Source of the DNA: Glycine soja
Taxonomy: Eukaryota > Streptophyta > Magnoliopsida > Fabales > Fabaceae
NCBI RefSeq assembly: GCF_004193775.1
Contig: NC_041021.1
Coordinates: 23,156,632-23,220,631, forward strand
Direction: 5' to 3'
Length of the DNA stretch: 64,000 nt
Made by a program: the position numbers and the translations under genes. Within the stretch, counting starts at the first letter, position 1. The number at the start of each line of letters is the position of its first letter. The notes beneath the pieces were generated by a model. It searched no databases and was not told where the DNA came from. It saw only the letters and a list, made by a program, of their open reading frames with translations. Below, one piece after another: positions 1 to 11,992 of this stretch.

Positions 1-349
1 CCCATGCCCTTTTATAGCCAAAATAAGGGAGGAGGTTGCCGCCCAGCTCACCTAGCCGAGCTTAGCTCGCCCAGGTGAGCTGGTAGCTTCAACCAGAAGC
101 AACATGCTCGCCCAGGTGAGCTGTTGCTTCCTCTAGAAGGTTCCTAACGGGCCTAGATGGGCCCAGGGCTAGGTACACCCCCCTAAATTGATCAGTTCAC
201 CCCCATTTTGTGTTTTTTGGATGATCTCCTTTTGATATATTGCGAAACTTTACAGATTACGCAGCGATGAGTGTTAAGCATCTCAATTTGGTCAGCCAAA
301 GTCCGTATGTTGACAAGCAATTGTCCCCGGACGAAATTTGGGTATGACA
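1..349 (-). mobile_element. Ogre-type LTR fragment (copy O5), cut by the window edge
   Basis: The right end reads GGGTATGACA, the reverse complement of the LTR start TGTCATACCC seen in O1 to O3. The stretch aligns with the U3 part of the O2 LTR (about 49674-50534), including the AGCTCGCC-type palindromes at 40-125 and a TATA-like TATAAAA at 10-16 on the minus strand. A large part of the middle U3 seen in O2 is shortened. Bases right of 349 do not resemble the purine tract that borders a 3' LTR, so this is a solo LTR or the 5' LTR of an element whose body lies to the left. Confidence 0.75.
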
Positions 350-2995
350 GTGTCTTAAACATAACATACATGTAAATTTCAACAAAAGTCAAATACAAGT
401 TTCCTAGATAGAAATCATCAATTATCAATCACTTGAAAATTTCTAAATCCCAATCTTCTTTATTATTTTCACTACTATTACAATTTTAGATTTCATTTCT
501 GAAAATTGAAATCCCAAACATAACCACCCAAGAAACTCTTATTGTCTCTACTAAGAGGCTTTTTTAATCAACCCATCGCAATACTATTCTTCAAAAGGCT
601 ACTTTTGGTTTTCTATAGCCACACACTAAACTCCTTTGCTATGGCAACCCCTATAGCAGGCAGGGGCAACCACATTGTAACTACAATTTAAAACAATGAC
701 CATTTGGAATATGGAAAATTTGGGTGAATTCTTCTCTAACCTATTTTTTTCTTCTTTTTCTCCCCCAAAATTGGTGCCCCATTTCCACACAAATTAATCA
801 AATTAGGTCATCAAAAGAATCTACAAGACTAGATGCTTGGCATGAATTGGTCAACCTAACAAGCAAAAGAATCTACAACCAAACCTAACAATCAAGCATA
901 GATGCTTGGCATGAATTACAAGACTAACATGAATAATTTCAACTCAAATGAACCAAAATTAACTAGAAAATCCAAAAAGGTCAAATTTTTATAACTCAAC
1001 TAAAAATACGACTCAGATGGCAAGAAAGATCTAGACTGCAACCCGAGTTCATGTACATGATTTGTAGCTAAGTTTGATCTGATTGAGATGCAAAAATTCA
1101 GAAATTGGAGACATAAATCAAAGTGATATGTCAAAAAAATGATGAATAAGGATTTAAAAGAAATGCAAAGAGAAGTGAAGTGCCACAATACATACCATCT
1201 AGGATCTGATTAGAGCCTGCAACTACAAACAAGTGAGTGAGTATTTGCCAACAAAGAACACCAACTTGTTTCTCCAAAGCAAACACAACAACACGAACAA
1301 ATTTGGAATTCAATTAATAAATTACTGATATTTTAGCGATACTAATTTTAAATTGTTTTATCATGATTTAATGTTAAATTCAAAACTGAATATTAATAAA
1401 AAAATTAAAATTATTAAGTGGTTAATTAAAATTAAATAATATTAATTTAATATGATATATAAATTCATAATACATGTATTAAAAAAGAAAAAAAAACATA
1501 CATGATTATACAAACAAAATTATGCATCTCACATTTCAAATGAAGATTCAAATTTGCTAAAACGTATTCAATATTGGCTATAAATTCTTTTAATTAGTAT
1601 ATTTTAAATTTTATTATAAGGATTTAATTTGAGTATACCAAAAGTGTAAAAAATTATATTTTATCTATTTTTTTAATGAGATAAACTATCAAAACTATTA
1701 AATTTTATAATAATTACTTTAAAATTCATAAATAGAATGATTTTTAATTTTTTGATGATATAAAAAATCATTAGAAGTACATAAAAATTAAGGTCATATA
1801 ATAAATATCTCTTATTTTTGTTTTCTTAACTAATTATGAATGTATTTTTTAAAAAGAAATAAATATAATTAAGAATTAAAAAATATCAATTTAGATATGT
1901 TACAAGTAATATAAATAATTTTAAACATTTAAATTGTAATTTACAGATTATCACTATAATATAAATTATCATTAAAACATGTTACACAAAAATACAATAA
2001 TGTCAGAATTATAAACTTATGTATCTAAACTTCACATGAATCATTGAGATTTGACTAATCAAAACTTTAACTTTACCAAAGTCGTTGATTTGATTTTGCC
2101 TTAGCTTTGACATTTTGAATCATTAGATTGAATATTTAATTTCAGAGTATCCGTTGACACAATTCAATATGCTCCACCATCAATGGAGATTATTAATTTT
2201 CTAAAACAATTATTTACTATAATTTTAACATTTGTATTTTTTTAAAAAAATTGATTATATTTATAATTATTTAATATATGTATATTAATAATTTACAAAC
2301 AAATGTATTATTTTGACTTCTTAAGAATCTATATCTATTATTATTATTATTTTAAAATTTAGAAAATATTAATAAAATAAGAAATAACATAATATTAATT
2401 TTAAAATTATTTTTTCAAAAATAATTATTTACTTTTAGAATATTTACTTTTATAAATTATTAATTTATTAATTATTTAATATATGTATATTAATATTTTA
2501 TACACAAATATATTATCATGACTTCCTAATGATTTATATTTTATCTCATGCGTTATTACTTGGAAAATTAAAATTTTAAAAATATCTTATTTTATATATT
2601 GTGCTTCAAAAGAAATTAAACGAGACCATTACTTAATGTATAATATCTCCCATTCATAATTTGATTTCTTTAGTAATAGAATGCGAATTTAATTTAAATC
2701 AATTTCATATTAGTTTTTTTTTTCACTGCAAATTTTATTGAAAATGAAAAAGTCACAATGAGTAACCTAACCGTACAATAAACAGAACAAATAGGTGTTG
2801 AATTATTGAATCCAATGACATTCATTCAGAAATATTCTTTAACCATTCAAATGAATTGTTCAAAAGTCAAAGGATGGAAAAGAAAGGCCACCAATACAAT
2901 CACTGACTTAGGACCAAAACATAAATCAGGACTGCTCTAATCTACTTAAATAGCATCATGATTAATTTGAAAATAAAAGCTTCTAATAACATTGT
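350..2995. other. AT-rich spacer without a recognisable gene
   Basis: The stretch is strongly AT-rich, especially 1320-2740, and all open frames are short and unsupported. It holds one local direct duplication, annotated separately. I see no transposon termini with matching target duplications here. Confidence 0.6.
2264..2541. repeat. Local direct duplication of about 70 bp
   Basis: 2264-2334 and 2470-2541 share the core AATTATTTAATATATGTATA followed by similar TACAAA/ACACAAA and GACTTC blocks. The copies lie about 205 bp apart. This may be a segmental duplication or the eroded ends of a small element. Confidence 0.5.
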
Positions 2996-3571
2996 TCAGG
3001 CATTTAGCCTGGCATTCACCCTTCTCAGAAGATTTTTAATTCCAGAATCCAGTTGGGCTCTCATTTGAGGGGAAAGTGTATGTCCTGAAGTCTCCATGGT
3101 TGATGCCATCATCTCCAACCTCTGCTTCATAAACTCAAGAGAAGGAGGTGTCTCACTAGGCATTTCCATAGTCAAAGTTTGTTGGGTAGGGGTGACACCA
3201 CGCATGGTCATAGAACTAGTTGGTTGGATTGGGATCAAACCAGGCATTTCCATAGGCTCAATTGGTTGAATATGGGTCACGCAAGGAATTTCCATAGATT
3301 GGTCAATTGGTTGGATATGGGTCACACTAGGCGCTGCCATAGACTCAGTTGGTTGGGTAAGGGTCACGCCAAATATTTTCATTGACCTAGTTGGTTGGTT
3401 TGGGGTCACACCAAGCATTGCCATTGACTCAGTTGGCTTTGTAGGGGTTTCCATAAAATTGGTTGGTTGAGTCGAGGTCTTCTGGAATCTATTGCTACCC
3501 TGCTTAGCTTTTGAATCAGTTCTATGTTTCCTCAAATTCCTATCCCTTCTGTGAAGGAACAAATGGCCCAA
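2996..3571 (-). CDS. Hypothetical 191-residue protein with 14-residue tandem repeats
   Basis: I do not recognise this protein. Residues 1-35 are basic (several R, K and H). Residues about 36-145 are five to six imperfect 14-residue repeats following QPT-x-SM-x(3)-GVT, matching a 42-bp minisatellite in the DNA. The C-terminal 45 residues are non-repetitive and helical-looking, with several M, L, E and R residues. There is no signal peptide or membrane segment. The frame is open throughout, but the region is transposon-rich and AT-rich with no neighbouring gene or clear promoter. It may be a last exon of a transposon-related (for example En/Spm-type) gene or a chance frame held open by a repeat whose period is divisible by three. 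Codon content is richer in GC than its flanks. Confidence 0.4.
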   Translation of the reverse strand: MGHLFLHRRDRNLRKHRTDSKAKQGSNRFQKTSTQPTNFMETPTKPTESMAMLGVTPNQPTRSMKIFGVTLTQPTESMAAPSVTHIQPIDQSMEIPCVTHIQPIEPMEMPGLIPIQPTSSMTMRGVTPTQQTLTMEMPSETPPSLEFMKQRLEMMASTMETSGHTLSPQMRAQLDSGIKNLLRRVNARLNA

Positions 3572-4904
3572 TTAGTAATTTATGAAAATCAATTAAAATA
3601 ACAAGGCCATGTTATAGTGTATTAAAACATGTTACACATTAGCCAAACAATTCACAAACATTCAACACATTATAAGACAATAGAATTGTTAAATGAGATT
3701 GGGATGGATGCCCAAAATAATCTCACTCAGAAATTTTACATTGGAAGGTATGTGTTGTGTGGGAAAGTGATTCTAAATGTAAACCAAACAGAGCCCATAA
3801 AAAAAGTAGAAAACTAGATTTCCATCTAGAATACAAATATTATTTGAAAAATTCACAATCGCCACATAGAACATAAGAAAGTGCATAAATGTTTTGTTAG
3901 GGCTTTTTCAGTCACGATGGTGTTTCCAATCGCTATGGTTTAGTCATTTTGTTCTCATCAATTGATTTGACATCTTCAGTTCCCATATTCGAAACCACAT
4001 CCATTAATTGTTCCCTTCTAAAAATCTATCTAACACAATGCATGCATAACAAAGACACAACCCGAACTAGCAGACAACTTGCATAGAAAAAAAAAATGAA
4101 GGGAAAAATATTAAATCAATCAACATTTTGAATGGCTTCCAGATAACAAAAACTTTCTTACCAGATTCCTTTATGATTCAATTCTAGAAGCCTGCACAAT
4201 AGAGAAAACTTTACTTACTCAAATTCTCAGTGAAGGAATGGAAAGGTATATATAATCAATTCAAGAGCTGACAATGACACCCATTAATCACAAAAATACA
4301 TAACGATCTAGAAAGAATTAAAATATATAAGAACATTAATTTTAATATTTCAAATAAAACAATATTTTTAAGGAAATAGACAAGAATTGGAAAAGAAAGT
4401 CAAGACAATAAATGATTTATCAGACCAAGAGCATTGCATGTAACGGGTTCTTGAATTCAACAATGTAACCCCTTCACCCCATCATAAGTTTTAGAAATGT
4501 TTTGAAATGGGCAGTGCACGATGAATCACCAAAATTGACTTGTTGTAGCAGGTAATTTTAACCGGTTATATGAAGTTTAGATATTTATTGTTTAGTCCCT
4601 TATTATTTCAATATGTGTACCATTCAGTTTGATTAGTTCATATGTGCTCTCTATCCTTGTATGGTGAATGTTCTCCAATGTCTCTTTGATAATTGTTTTT
4701 ACATCTTATTTTATGGGAAATTTGTTGAGTCCAAAACCCTTGATGCTTTAATTATTACAAGCCTTCTAAACACAAATCATAAGCCTTTTCAATTAATCCC
4801 TATTTATGAGTTTGCTTAAGTGTATTAAGAAAAGACAAGTTCTATAAAGACACCAATTGAAGTAAACTTAGGGCTGTCCTGAGTGACTCAAAAAAGTGAC
4901 AAGC
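3572..4904. other. Spacer, no gene seen
   Basis: There are only short frames, for example 62 codons at 3629-3817 on the plus strand, with no recognisable domain. The composition is AT-rich. Confidence 0.5.
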
Positions 4905-4907
4905 TTG

Positions 4908-5228
4908 CACTATCACACATGTGATCATTAGCAACATTTAGTAAAAAGTTCCTAAGATCTTTTGACAACATTTAAAAAATGTTGCCAAATATGAAGAAAT
5001 GTTACTAATATGTTTTTGCAACATTTTATCGAATGTTGTATATAACTCACGTCACTAAAGATTTTGGTGACATGAACTATACACAACATTTGATAAAATG
5101 TTGCAAAAATATATTAGTGACATTTATTCATATTTGGTGATATTTTTTAAATGTTTTCAAAAGCTTTTAGCCACATTTTCCTAAGTGTTAGGGAAAAAAA
5201 TGTTAATAAAGGTCATATTGTAGTAGTG
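4908..5228. mobile_element. CACTA-type fold-back MITE, complete with TSD
   Basis: The element starts CACTA at 4908 and ends TAGTG at 5228. It is flanked by a 3-bp target duplication TTG (4905-4907 and 5229-5231), the length CACTA transposons make. The two halves are reverse complements of each other over almost the full length, about 150 bp per arm, with a short centre near 5070. Each arm carries several AACATTT/AAATGTT motifs, which look like subterminal repeats. It has no coding capacity, so a transposase would have to be supplied by an autonomous CACTA element. Arm divergence suggests moderate age. Confidence 0.8.
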
Positions 5229-5231
5229 TTG

Positions 5232-5752
5232 AAAGCTCAAAAGAAGACTCGAAGTGTCCTTGGTTGTACTGCAATGAAGAAGTCAACGTACTCACTGGAT
5301 GAAGAGAAAAATTTTAAGCCATGAGAAGTATTCAATAACTAAAGGACAAGAAGAATGTCACAGACATGAAGATTTTCACAATGAACATGACATGAAGAAT
5401 AACATTGTTGTAACACATTCAAAATGGAATTTCATCAACAAGACAGGTTCATTATGGACATTGTATCTAGAGTTCCATAATGAAATTAAGGTATTCTTGG
5501 TGGCTATGGAAATATTGAAGAAAGATTTTTAACTTTCATGTGCAAGTCGTGGTCTGATACAACTTGGATCATGGACAAAATTGAGCCTAAAGTTACAAAT
5601 GTTGATCTTCCTGGACAACTTGATAAGTGTGCAGTAATTTAAAGAGTGCTTGAGCTACAAAAGTGAATTTGAGATGATATTAGTCTTTGTGTAAATTGAT
5701 CGCCCCCCACTGCAGTTACTTCTTGTACATTTATGTCTCAAGGAAATTTCAA
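5232..5752. other. Spacer, no supported gene
   Basis: A 77-codon frame (5299-5532, plus) has no recognisable domain and no supporting signals. Nothing else stands out. Confidence 0.5.
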
Positions 5753-7181
5753 TGGGGGTTTACCGAAAAGCGCACCGGATCGTCAAGTATTTAAAATTAA
5801 AATGGATGAATCTGAGTATCGAACACAAGGAACTAATGTTAGCCTGAATTAAGTTCAGAATCGAAGCATTGTTGAGAGAACATGTATAAGTGATAATTTC
5901 AAACAAAATTTAAACTAAACTTGTATGCTAAAAACTATAAAATGCAACGTAAATAAAATGACAGCAGTAGGTAGATATGTTGGGTCTTTCTAACAAACAA
6001 GCTGATGCATGGAAATATATTTCTCTAATCAATCATGCTCTTGTGTTCTATGATGTAGCCTAAATTACTAAACCTTCGATCCCTCGTCAGGCTGAATATC
6101 CAAGTTTCATCCGCAAATCCCTCATGTAAGACTAGACTCAGCTCAAGTAGCTTACGGAAGTTTAGCCTAATTTAGCCTAAGCTTCGTCCGCAGATCCCTC
6201 ATGTAAGACTAGGCCTAAACTAAACAACATTATTGCAACAGCATAATTAAAACAAAAACTTAACCCGCAGGTCCTTCATGTAAGATTAAGTTTTGATCCT
6301 ACTTCAATCAAGTTCTAAGGCAACAGTACATTTCCTAATGCTAAAGTCACCTAACTGTGCACACAAGTGGGTGATCAAACCAAAAGCATACAAACATCAA
6401 GCATTGAAGGAAGCATTGAACACAGAAAACATAATCAATTAGATATTAGGTATTTACATTAGCTGTTCATTAGAAATCCCCAACTAGGGTGTTTAGCCAG
6501 CCATTACAAAGAAACCCTAACAATAAATGAGATTAAAAGCAGAGAAGGATAGTTTCATACACAAGAAGGGGGATTCCTCCTCCTCTTCTCAACATCTCAC
6601 ACTTTCTCTCTACTCAATAATCTCTCCCAAATGACAAAACCTAGGCTTCAATGCACAAGCTTCTCCCCTTTTCTGCTTCTTGGGCTTTTTTCCCCAAATA
6701 GGCCTATGGCTGCTCTGGAATTCTGTGCCCTGGTCGTTCTGTACAAGTGTGTAGAAGATGACATAAAAGGTGTGTACCCTAATTTTGCACAAGACAGGCT
6801 TTAAATAGGCTCTGAAATCGTGACGCTGCGCTTAGCGCCACCCTCCCGCTTAGCGCAAGTAAGTGAAATTGGGCTTAGCGCCAGTCTCGAGCTTACCCTG
6901 GCTGAAGGCACCTGCTGCGCTTAGCGCACTGATCTCGCGCTTAGTGATGGATATGCGCTTAGCCGAACTGCTACTTTTTGCAATTCAAAACTTAGCCTCT
7001 TTTTTACCTGAAAATGCACAGATTTCATCATTAAATCCAATGGAAATGTTCTAGAGACAGCGTTAACCATAAAACAAGATTTATTTACAAAATTTACTCC
7101 AAAATGACCATAAATTTGGGAACTATACAAGCTTTGGAAAATGATTTCTATACAAAAGTTAGTCGTATAAAGCGACTAACA
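5753..7181 (-). mobile_element. Athila/Calypso-like LTR (copy A1)
   Basis: Read on the minus strand it begins TGTTAGTCG at 7181, followed by the short inverted partner CGACTAAC, and ends near CCCCCA at 5753. The same start and end features occur in A2 (14591-15971), A3 (37013-38066) and A4 (39031-39922). The part at 6825-6965 carries GCTTAGCGC-type motifs and a TTTAAATA TATA-like site near 6800. The five bases on either side do not match, so it is not an intact solo LTR with both ends preserved, or my left boundary is wrong. No polypurine tract follows 7181. Confidence 0.7.
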
Positions 7182-8158
7182 TAAATCAAAGAGAAAGATC
7201 TATATTTTTCATGAAGACTAAGCCTTGTAACTTGAAAGAGCTTAAAGAAGTTTTGTCTTTTTACATGCCCAACTCTTTGAGTGGCATTTCTATTTATTGT
7301 TGTATTGTTTGTTGTGCCTTAGTCTCAATATTTTCATATGTACATCATGCATCATCATGTAGAAGTAGGAAGATTGTTTCTAAAGTTAGAAACTTCTTCA
7401 GCAGTGCATAAAACTCTACTTTAATTGATTACAAGGAAAATTTTAATGGATTACAGAAGTGTTTGCAGCTTGTAGAGAGATAATCAATTGAAATGTTAAT
7501 ATAATCAATTACTTCTTCAAAATAATTGATTACATTGACTATTTAGTCGACAAGTGGTTATAATTGTTTTATCCATAAATAACCACCTGGTGTTCTCACT
7601 TCAGTGTGTGAAAATTTTATGAAAAAGAGAGGGAGAAGATTAAGTGCTTAGAAAAAGTGTGCGACTCACAACTTCTAAACTTCATTTTCAAGCTCTCATG
7701 GTGAAAAAGTGAGTTGTGAATTTCTCTTGAGTTCAAGAAGACACTTATTCACTCATGCAAGGTTCTTGCATATGATTGATCAGGTTATGTGTCTCCTTGA
7801 CTTAGTTTTTCGTGTAAGAATTCTATATGCATAGTGAAAATCTAATTTGGGTTGGATTAGATTACTGAATTAGCTTCTCTAGAGATAAAGAGTGAACCAA
7901 TATAAAAATTAGTGCACATCTTCTCTTGATCTTATCTTTCTTTCTCATTCTAGTCTTAATCAATTTACTGAAGGTTAAAGAAAATATCTTTTTGAGAAAG
8001 AACATTAACAAAAGATCTTGTATTAAGGGTGATTCATTAAGTACTGGTTTATCAAAAGTTTATGTTACGATCCTTGGAAAAGAAGTTTTTTAAGTCTGAT
8101 TTGATATATAAACCAATTCACCCCCCCTCTTGGTTTATGAGTTCCATAATCTTTTTCA
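7182..8158 (+). mobile_element. Copia-type LTR, 3' part
   Basis: It ends in a CA just before a methionine-tRNA-type primer site and carries the CAATTCACCCCCC stretch near 8113 that is typical just inside the 3' end of plant copia LTRs. TAATCAATTGA-like motifs lie at 7410-7550. The left boundary is not visible, and the insertion of A1 may have removed it. Confidence 0.55.
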
Positions 8159-8160
8159 AT

Positions 8161-8172
8161 TGGTATTAGAGC
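8161..8172 (+). other. Primer binding site, initiator-tRNA-Met type
   Basis: TGGTATTAGAGC differs by one base from the canonical plant copia primer site TGGTATCAGAGC. It sits two bases after the LTR end and upstream of a copia gag remnant. Confidence 0.8.
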
Positions 8173-8211
8173 TACAACTTGAAAATTGCTCATGATCATA
8201 GTATTTCTAAA

Positions 8212-9960
8212 ATGGGCTCTAAACAATTCACTTTCAAAGAGGGTGCATCTCTAAATCGACCTCCATTGTTTGAGGGAGAAAATTTTTTGTTTTGGAAGAA
8301 AAGAATGGAAATATTTATTCAGTCAATTGATCTCGATGCATGGAGTGCTATTATTAAATGTCCATTTATACCAACTAAAAAAGTAAAGGTGAATTGGTAC
8401 CTAAAGAATGGGATGAGATGAAAGATGATGAGAAAAAGAAAAGTGCAAGATGATAAAAAAGATAAAAGCATTTTAACTTCTGGATTATCTTATGATGAAT
8501 TCTTTCATACTGCAAGTTGCAAAAGTTAAAAGAAAGTATGGAAAATGCTTGAAGTCACTCATGAAGGCACTGCGAATGTAAGAACAGCAAGAAAGCACAC
8601 TCTTGTATCCGAATATGAAGCTTTTTGAATGAATAATGGAGAAACCATTTGAGAACTTCAAACAAGATTCACCCATATTGTGAATCAATTTCTTGGTCTT
8701 GGAAAAACATTTGAAGATGATGAGGTAAACATCAAAATCCTCAACTATCTTACAAAAACTTAGGAACCAAATATCACAACAATCAAGGAATCTAAGGACT
8801 TAGCATCAATGTAAATGGAAGCTCTCTTCGAAAAATTGCTCATATATGAACATGAGTTAATTCAATAATCTCATGCAGAAGAAAAAAAAAAGAAAAGAAA
8901 GGGAATTGCACTCAACGGAAGACTGCAAAGAAAGTTCTAGTGATGACGAAGATGCAGGGAATTTAAGCTTGATGGTGAAGAAGTTTGGAAAATTTCTCAA
9001 AAGATCCAAATACAAAAAATTATCTAAATCTTCAAAGAAGATAGAAAGCAACAACAACACTTCACATGCTTCAAATGTGGAAAGCAAGGTCACATCAAAT
9101 CTGAATGTCCTATCTACCTTAGAAAACAACTTGCTAAAATGAAAGGAAAGAAGGATAGAAAACAAAAGCAAGCCTACATAGCTTGGGAAGACAATGCATC
9201 CACATCCTCTGACTTTTGTAGTGAAGAAGATTTTGCAAATGTGTGCTTGATGGAAGACTCAATGGATGACTCCTCAACCATTGAAGAAACTGAGGTAAAT
9301 TCTAAATTTGAAGAAGTTTTGAAGCATTTAATGAAATGCATAATGAAGCACAAAGGCTTCTTGTTTCAAACAATAAGTTGAGAAGCCATTTAAAACTATA
9401 TATCACTAAATTGGCTTCAACACAAAGTGAATTGGATAAATTTAGACAAGAAAATGAAAAACTTGTTTCAAGCTATAACGCCACTAGTTGTGTTTGTGCT
9501 TCTACTTCTATTAATATGGATGATTACAAATCTTTGCAAATTGAGTTTGGAAAGTTCAAAAGGGATCACTATGAAAAATGTATGAAGTTTCAAATTGAGC
9601 TTTCCTATCTTAAAGATCTGTTTAGAAAAATGAACAAAGGAAATAGTGATCTTAGTCACTTGCTTAGTGTTCAAAAGCATACTACCGATAAGACTGGTTT
9701 GGGATATAACAAGCAAACTACCATTTCTAAGAAAACCAAGTTTGCATACTCCAAAAAGGTGAACCCTAACAAAGTCTTCAAAAATAAAAACATAATGTAT
9801 TCTTAGCATAAAGCAAAGACTTGTCATTATTGCATGAAAAGAGGACGCGCATCTTATAAATGCTATGTTAGGAGATTTGCTGTTCCTAGAGGCAAATGTG
9901 TTTAGATTCCTAAAGATTTAATTATTTATATTAACCCCATTGGACCTAACCTCAATTGAG
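8212..9960 (+). pseudogene. gag: SIRE-like Ty1/copia gag (gag-pol N-terminus), degenerate
   Basis: Gag forms the virus-like particle in which the element's RNA is copied. The N-terminus after the ATG at 8212 has the PPLFEGENFLFWKKRME block typical of DUF4219/UBN2-type copia gag. A zinc knuckle CFKCGKQGHIKSEC (CX2CX4HX4C) lies at about 9067-9108. A second Cys-rich block (CHYC...KC) at about 9822-9870 resembles the one that precedes protease in SIRE elements, but its histidine is lost. A coiled-coil-like stretch spans 9336-9700. The frame is broken by several stops and shifts between 8420 and 9140, again at 9381 and 9804, and the similarity ends near 9960. Protease, integrase and reverse transcriptase are absent. 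Upstream primer site and LTR support the assignment. Confidence 0.8.
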
Positions 9961-11758
9961 TACAATTAAAAATATATCAAGATATATAAAGAGAAGAACA
10001 TAGCAGGTGCCATCATGAGTTCAGAACAAGCATAGAATGGATGTCTCAATTGTGCTTTCAAGTGAGTAGCTTCAGAATATTTGAAAAAAGCCCATCTATT
10101 TTTTAAGTTAGTGCTTTCCTCTGAAAATATTAATCTTATCATGTTGCAAAGACATAAAGAAGCCTTACACAAAAGATTTATCAAAGGCTACAATGAACAA
10201 ACAATATTAGAATGAAGTTGCACTAGAGTCTACATCAAAATGATGAAGATCTTGATTTTGAAGACTGAACTTCATAATGGAGTTCAGAATGGTTCACTAC
10301 TAAACCTTAAAGATAACCTCATGTCTTCTATATACTACAACACATATAGAGGGCACATCAGAAGGCTAAGGTTTATAACATCTCACTTTCAATTTGTTGC
10401 CACACACACTAAGGGCACATTAGAAGGTGAATGTTAACTGCATTAGAAGATGCATGAGTTGAAAATTGAGAATGTCCTTGAGAAAATCTAGTGCGCAACA
10501 TCAAAATGAATACTAAAAGGACATAGTGAAGTTTGAACCAAGGTCAGAACACTAACATCGCAATAACAACAACTTTCACATGTTTCCTATGCTAAAATAT
10601 GTTGCTTCAAAATGATTTATGATGTGATTAAGTATTGGGATTTATTGAGATGAACCATCTACATTGTCATACAATATTATTTTCATAAGAAGGAACGTAC
10701 ATTAGAATGGATTTATTGAGATGAACCGTCTATATGTATCCCAAATTAACCATTTGGGTCAAGTTTGGTTATGAGATAAGTGATAGGGAGAAACCATGGA
10801 ATATGGGTAGCATAGAGAGAGTCTCCAAGAGTATAGCTTGAAGAGGTGAAGGTCAATACTTCTATTGTGTCTCCCATGACCATGTGTAATGTCGTGATTG
10901 AGATTCGTTGCTTCCCAAGAGTGAAGAGAGTTTTTTTGGGAGGGACACGTAGTGAGAGGTGAAGGTTGTCTATCAAGAATTTGGGTGGTTCTATGGTGAG
11001 ATGTATTCTCATCCAAGAATTGAATTACTCTGTGGGATAAGACCACCTCAAGAGGTAAAGAATACTTGGTTTGTCTCTCCCATGATCAAGTGTTTGATCT
11101 CCAAGCCAAGACCAATTGTAGTGCTATGGTGAGATGATGAAAGTCTAGCAGGTGGCTTGCAAGGAAAGTCCATTAGAGGGTTTGCATTTGCATCATATCA
11201 TTCTAAGCTCATAATTGCATTTGCATCGTACCATTCTAAGTTCAGAATGTCACATATCAGAATGCATACATAAGAAGATTTTCATAACAAACTTAACTGG
11301 TTTGTAAAATGGCATGCTTGAACTATATAATCTTTGTGATCATAAGATATGTTTTAAGTTAGTTATAATATATGCATCAAAGCATGAAAGATTTCATAAA
11401 ACATGAAAATAGTTTTATCTATGAAAAACTGAAAACAACATTGTAAACAATAGATTTCTAAACACAACATTCTGAGACTGCATCTACATAACATAAACTG
11501 GGTTTTTCATTGTAACAATATTATAAAAAATGATTTTATTTAAGTAATGATCTTCTTAACATAAGCAAATATGCATTGACATTAGGTTAACATAATCATC
11601 TCGAACATTTAATAATAAATTTTGTGTCTAAGTACTTAAACCTTTTTGTCAAGGCTTTATGAACACAGAGGTAATCTTGTGTAAAAGTTTAGAAAGGTTA
11701 AAGTTTCAAGAGAATTTGGCAAAGTCACAATTCAACCCCCTTCTTGAGAGTTGTGACA
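9961..11758 (+). repeat. Probable copia-type LTR, non-coding
   Basis: The right end has CAATTCAACCCCC followed by TTGTGACA, the layout of a copia LTR 3' end, but no primer site follows, so it would be a 3' or solo LTR. Many short TCAGAATG/CATTCTGA words of both orientations are scattered from 10010 to 11480. It does not resemble the LTR at 7182-8158, so it belongs to another family. The left boundary is uncertain. Confidence 0.4.
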
Positions 11759-11992
11759 TTCTTATCACTTCACAATTATCCTAGTTTTCTTTAGCATTTT
11801 TGTTAATAATTTTTGTTTTTGTTAATCAATTGTATAAAATGGTTTTTGTTAATGTTTGTGTAAATTTGGATCTTACAAGAGCAAATTTTGATCATAAAAA
11901 AATGAAGAATTATAGACATGATCTAGTTATGTAGTAGCATTCTTTAGTCTCGGTAATATTTGTTTTTTATTCTACTCAAGGAATAGTAATCA

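Noticed and set aside
5753..7181. A1 as an intact solo LTR
   Set aside because: The five bases outside the proposed ends (TTCAA and TAAAT) do not match, and alternative left ends tried also gave no direct duplication.
8857..9171. 104-codon minus-strand frame
   Set aside because: It is a shadow of the copia gag on the opposite strand.
10746..11046. Two 88-95-codon minus-strand frames
   Set aside because: They overlap each other in different frames within a non-coding LTR-like stretch; no domain is recognised.
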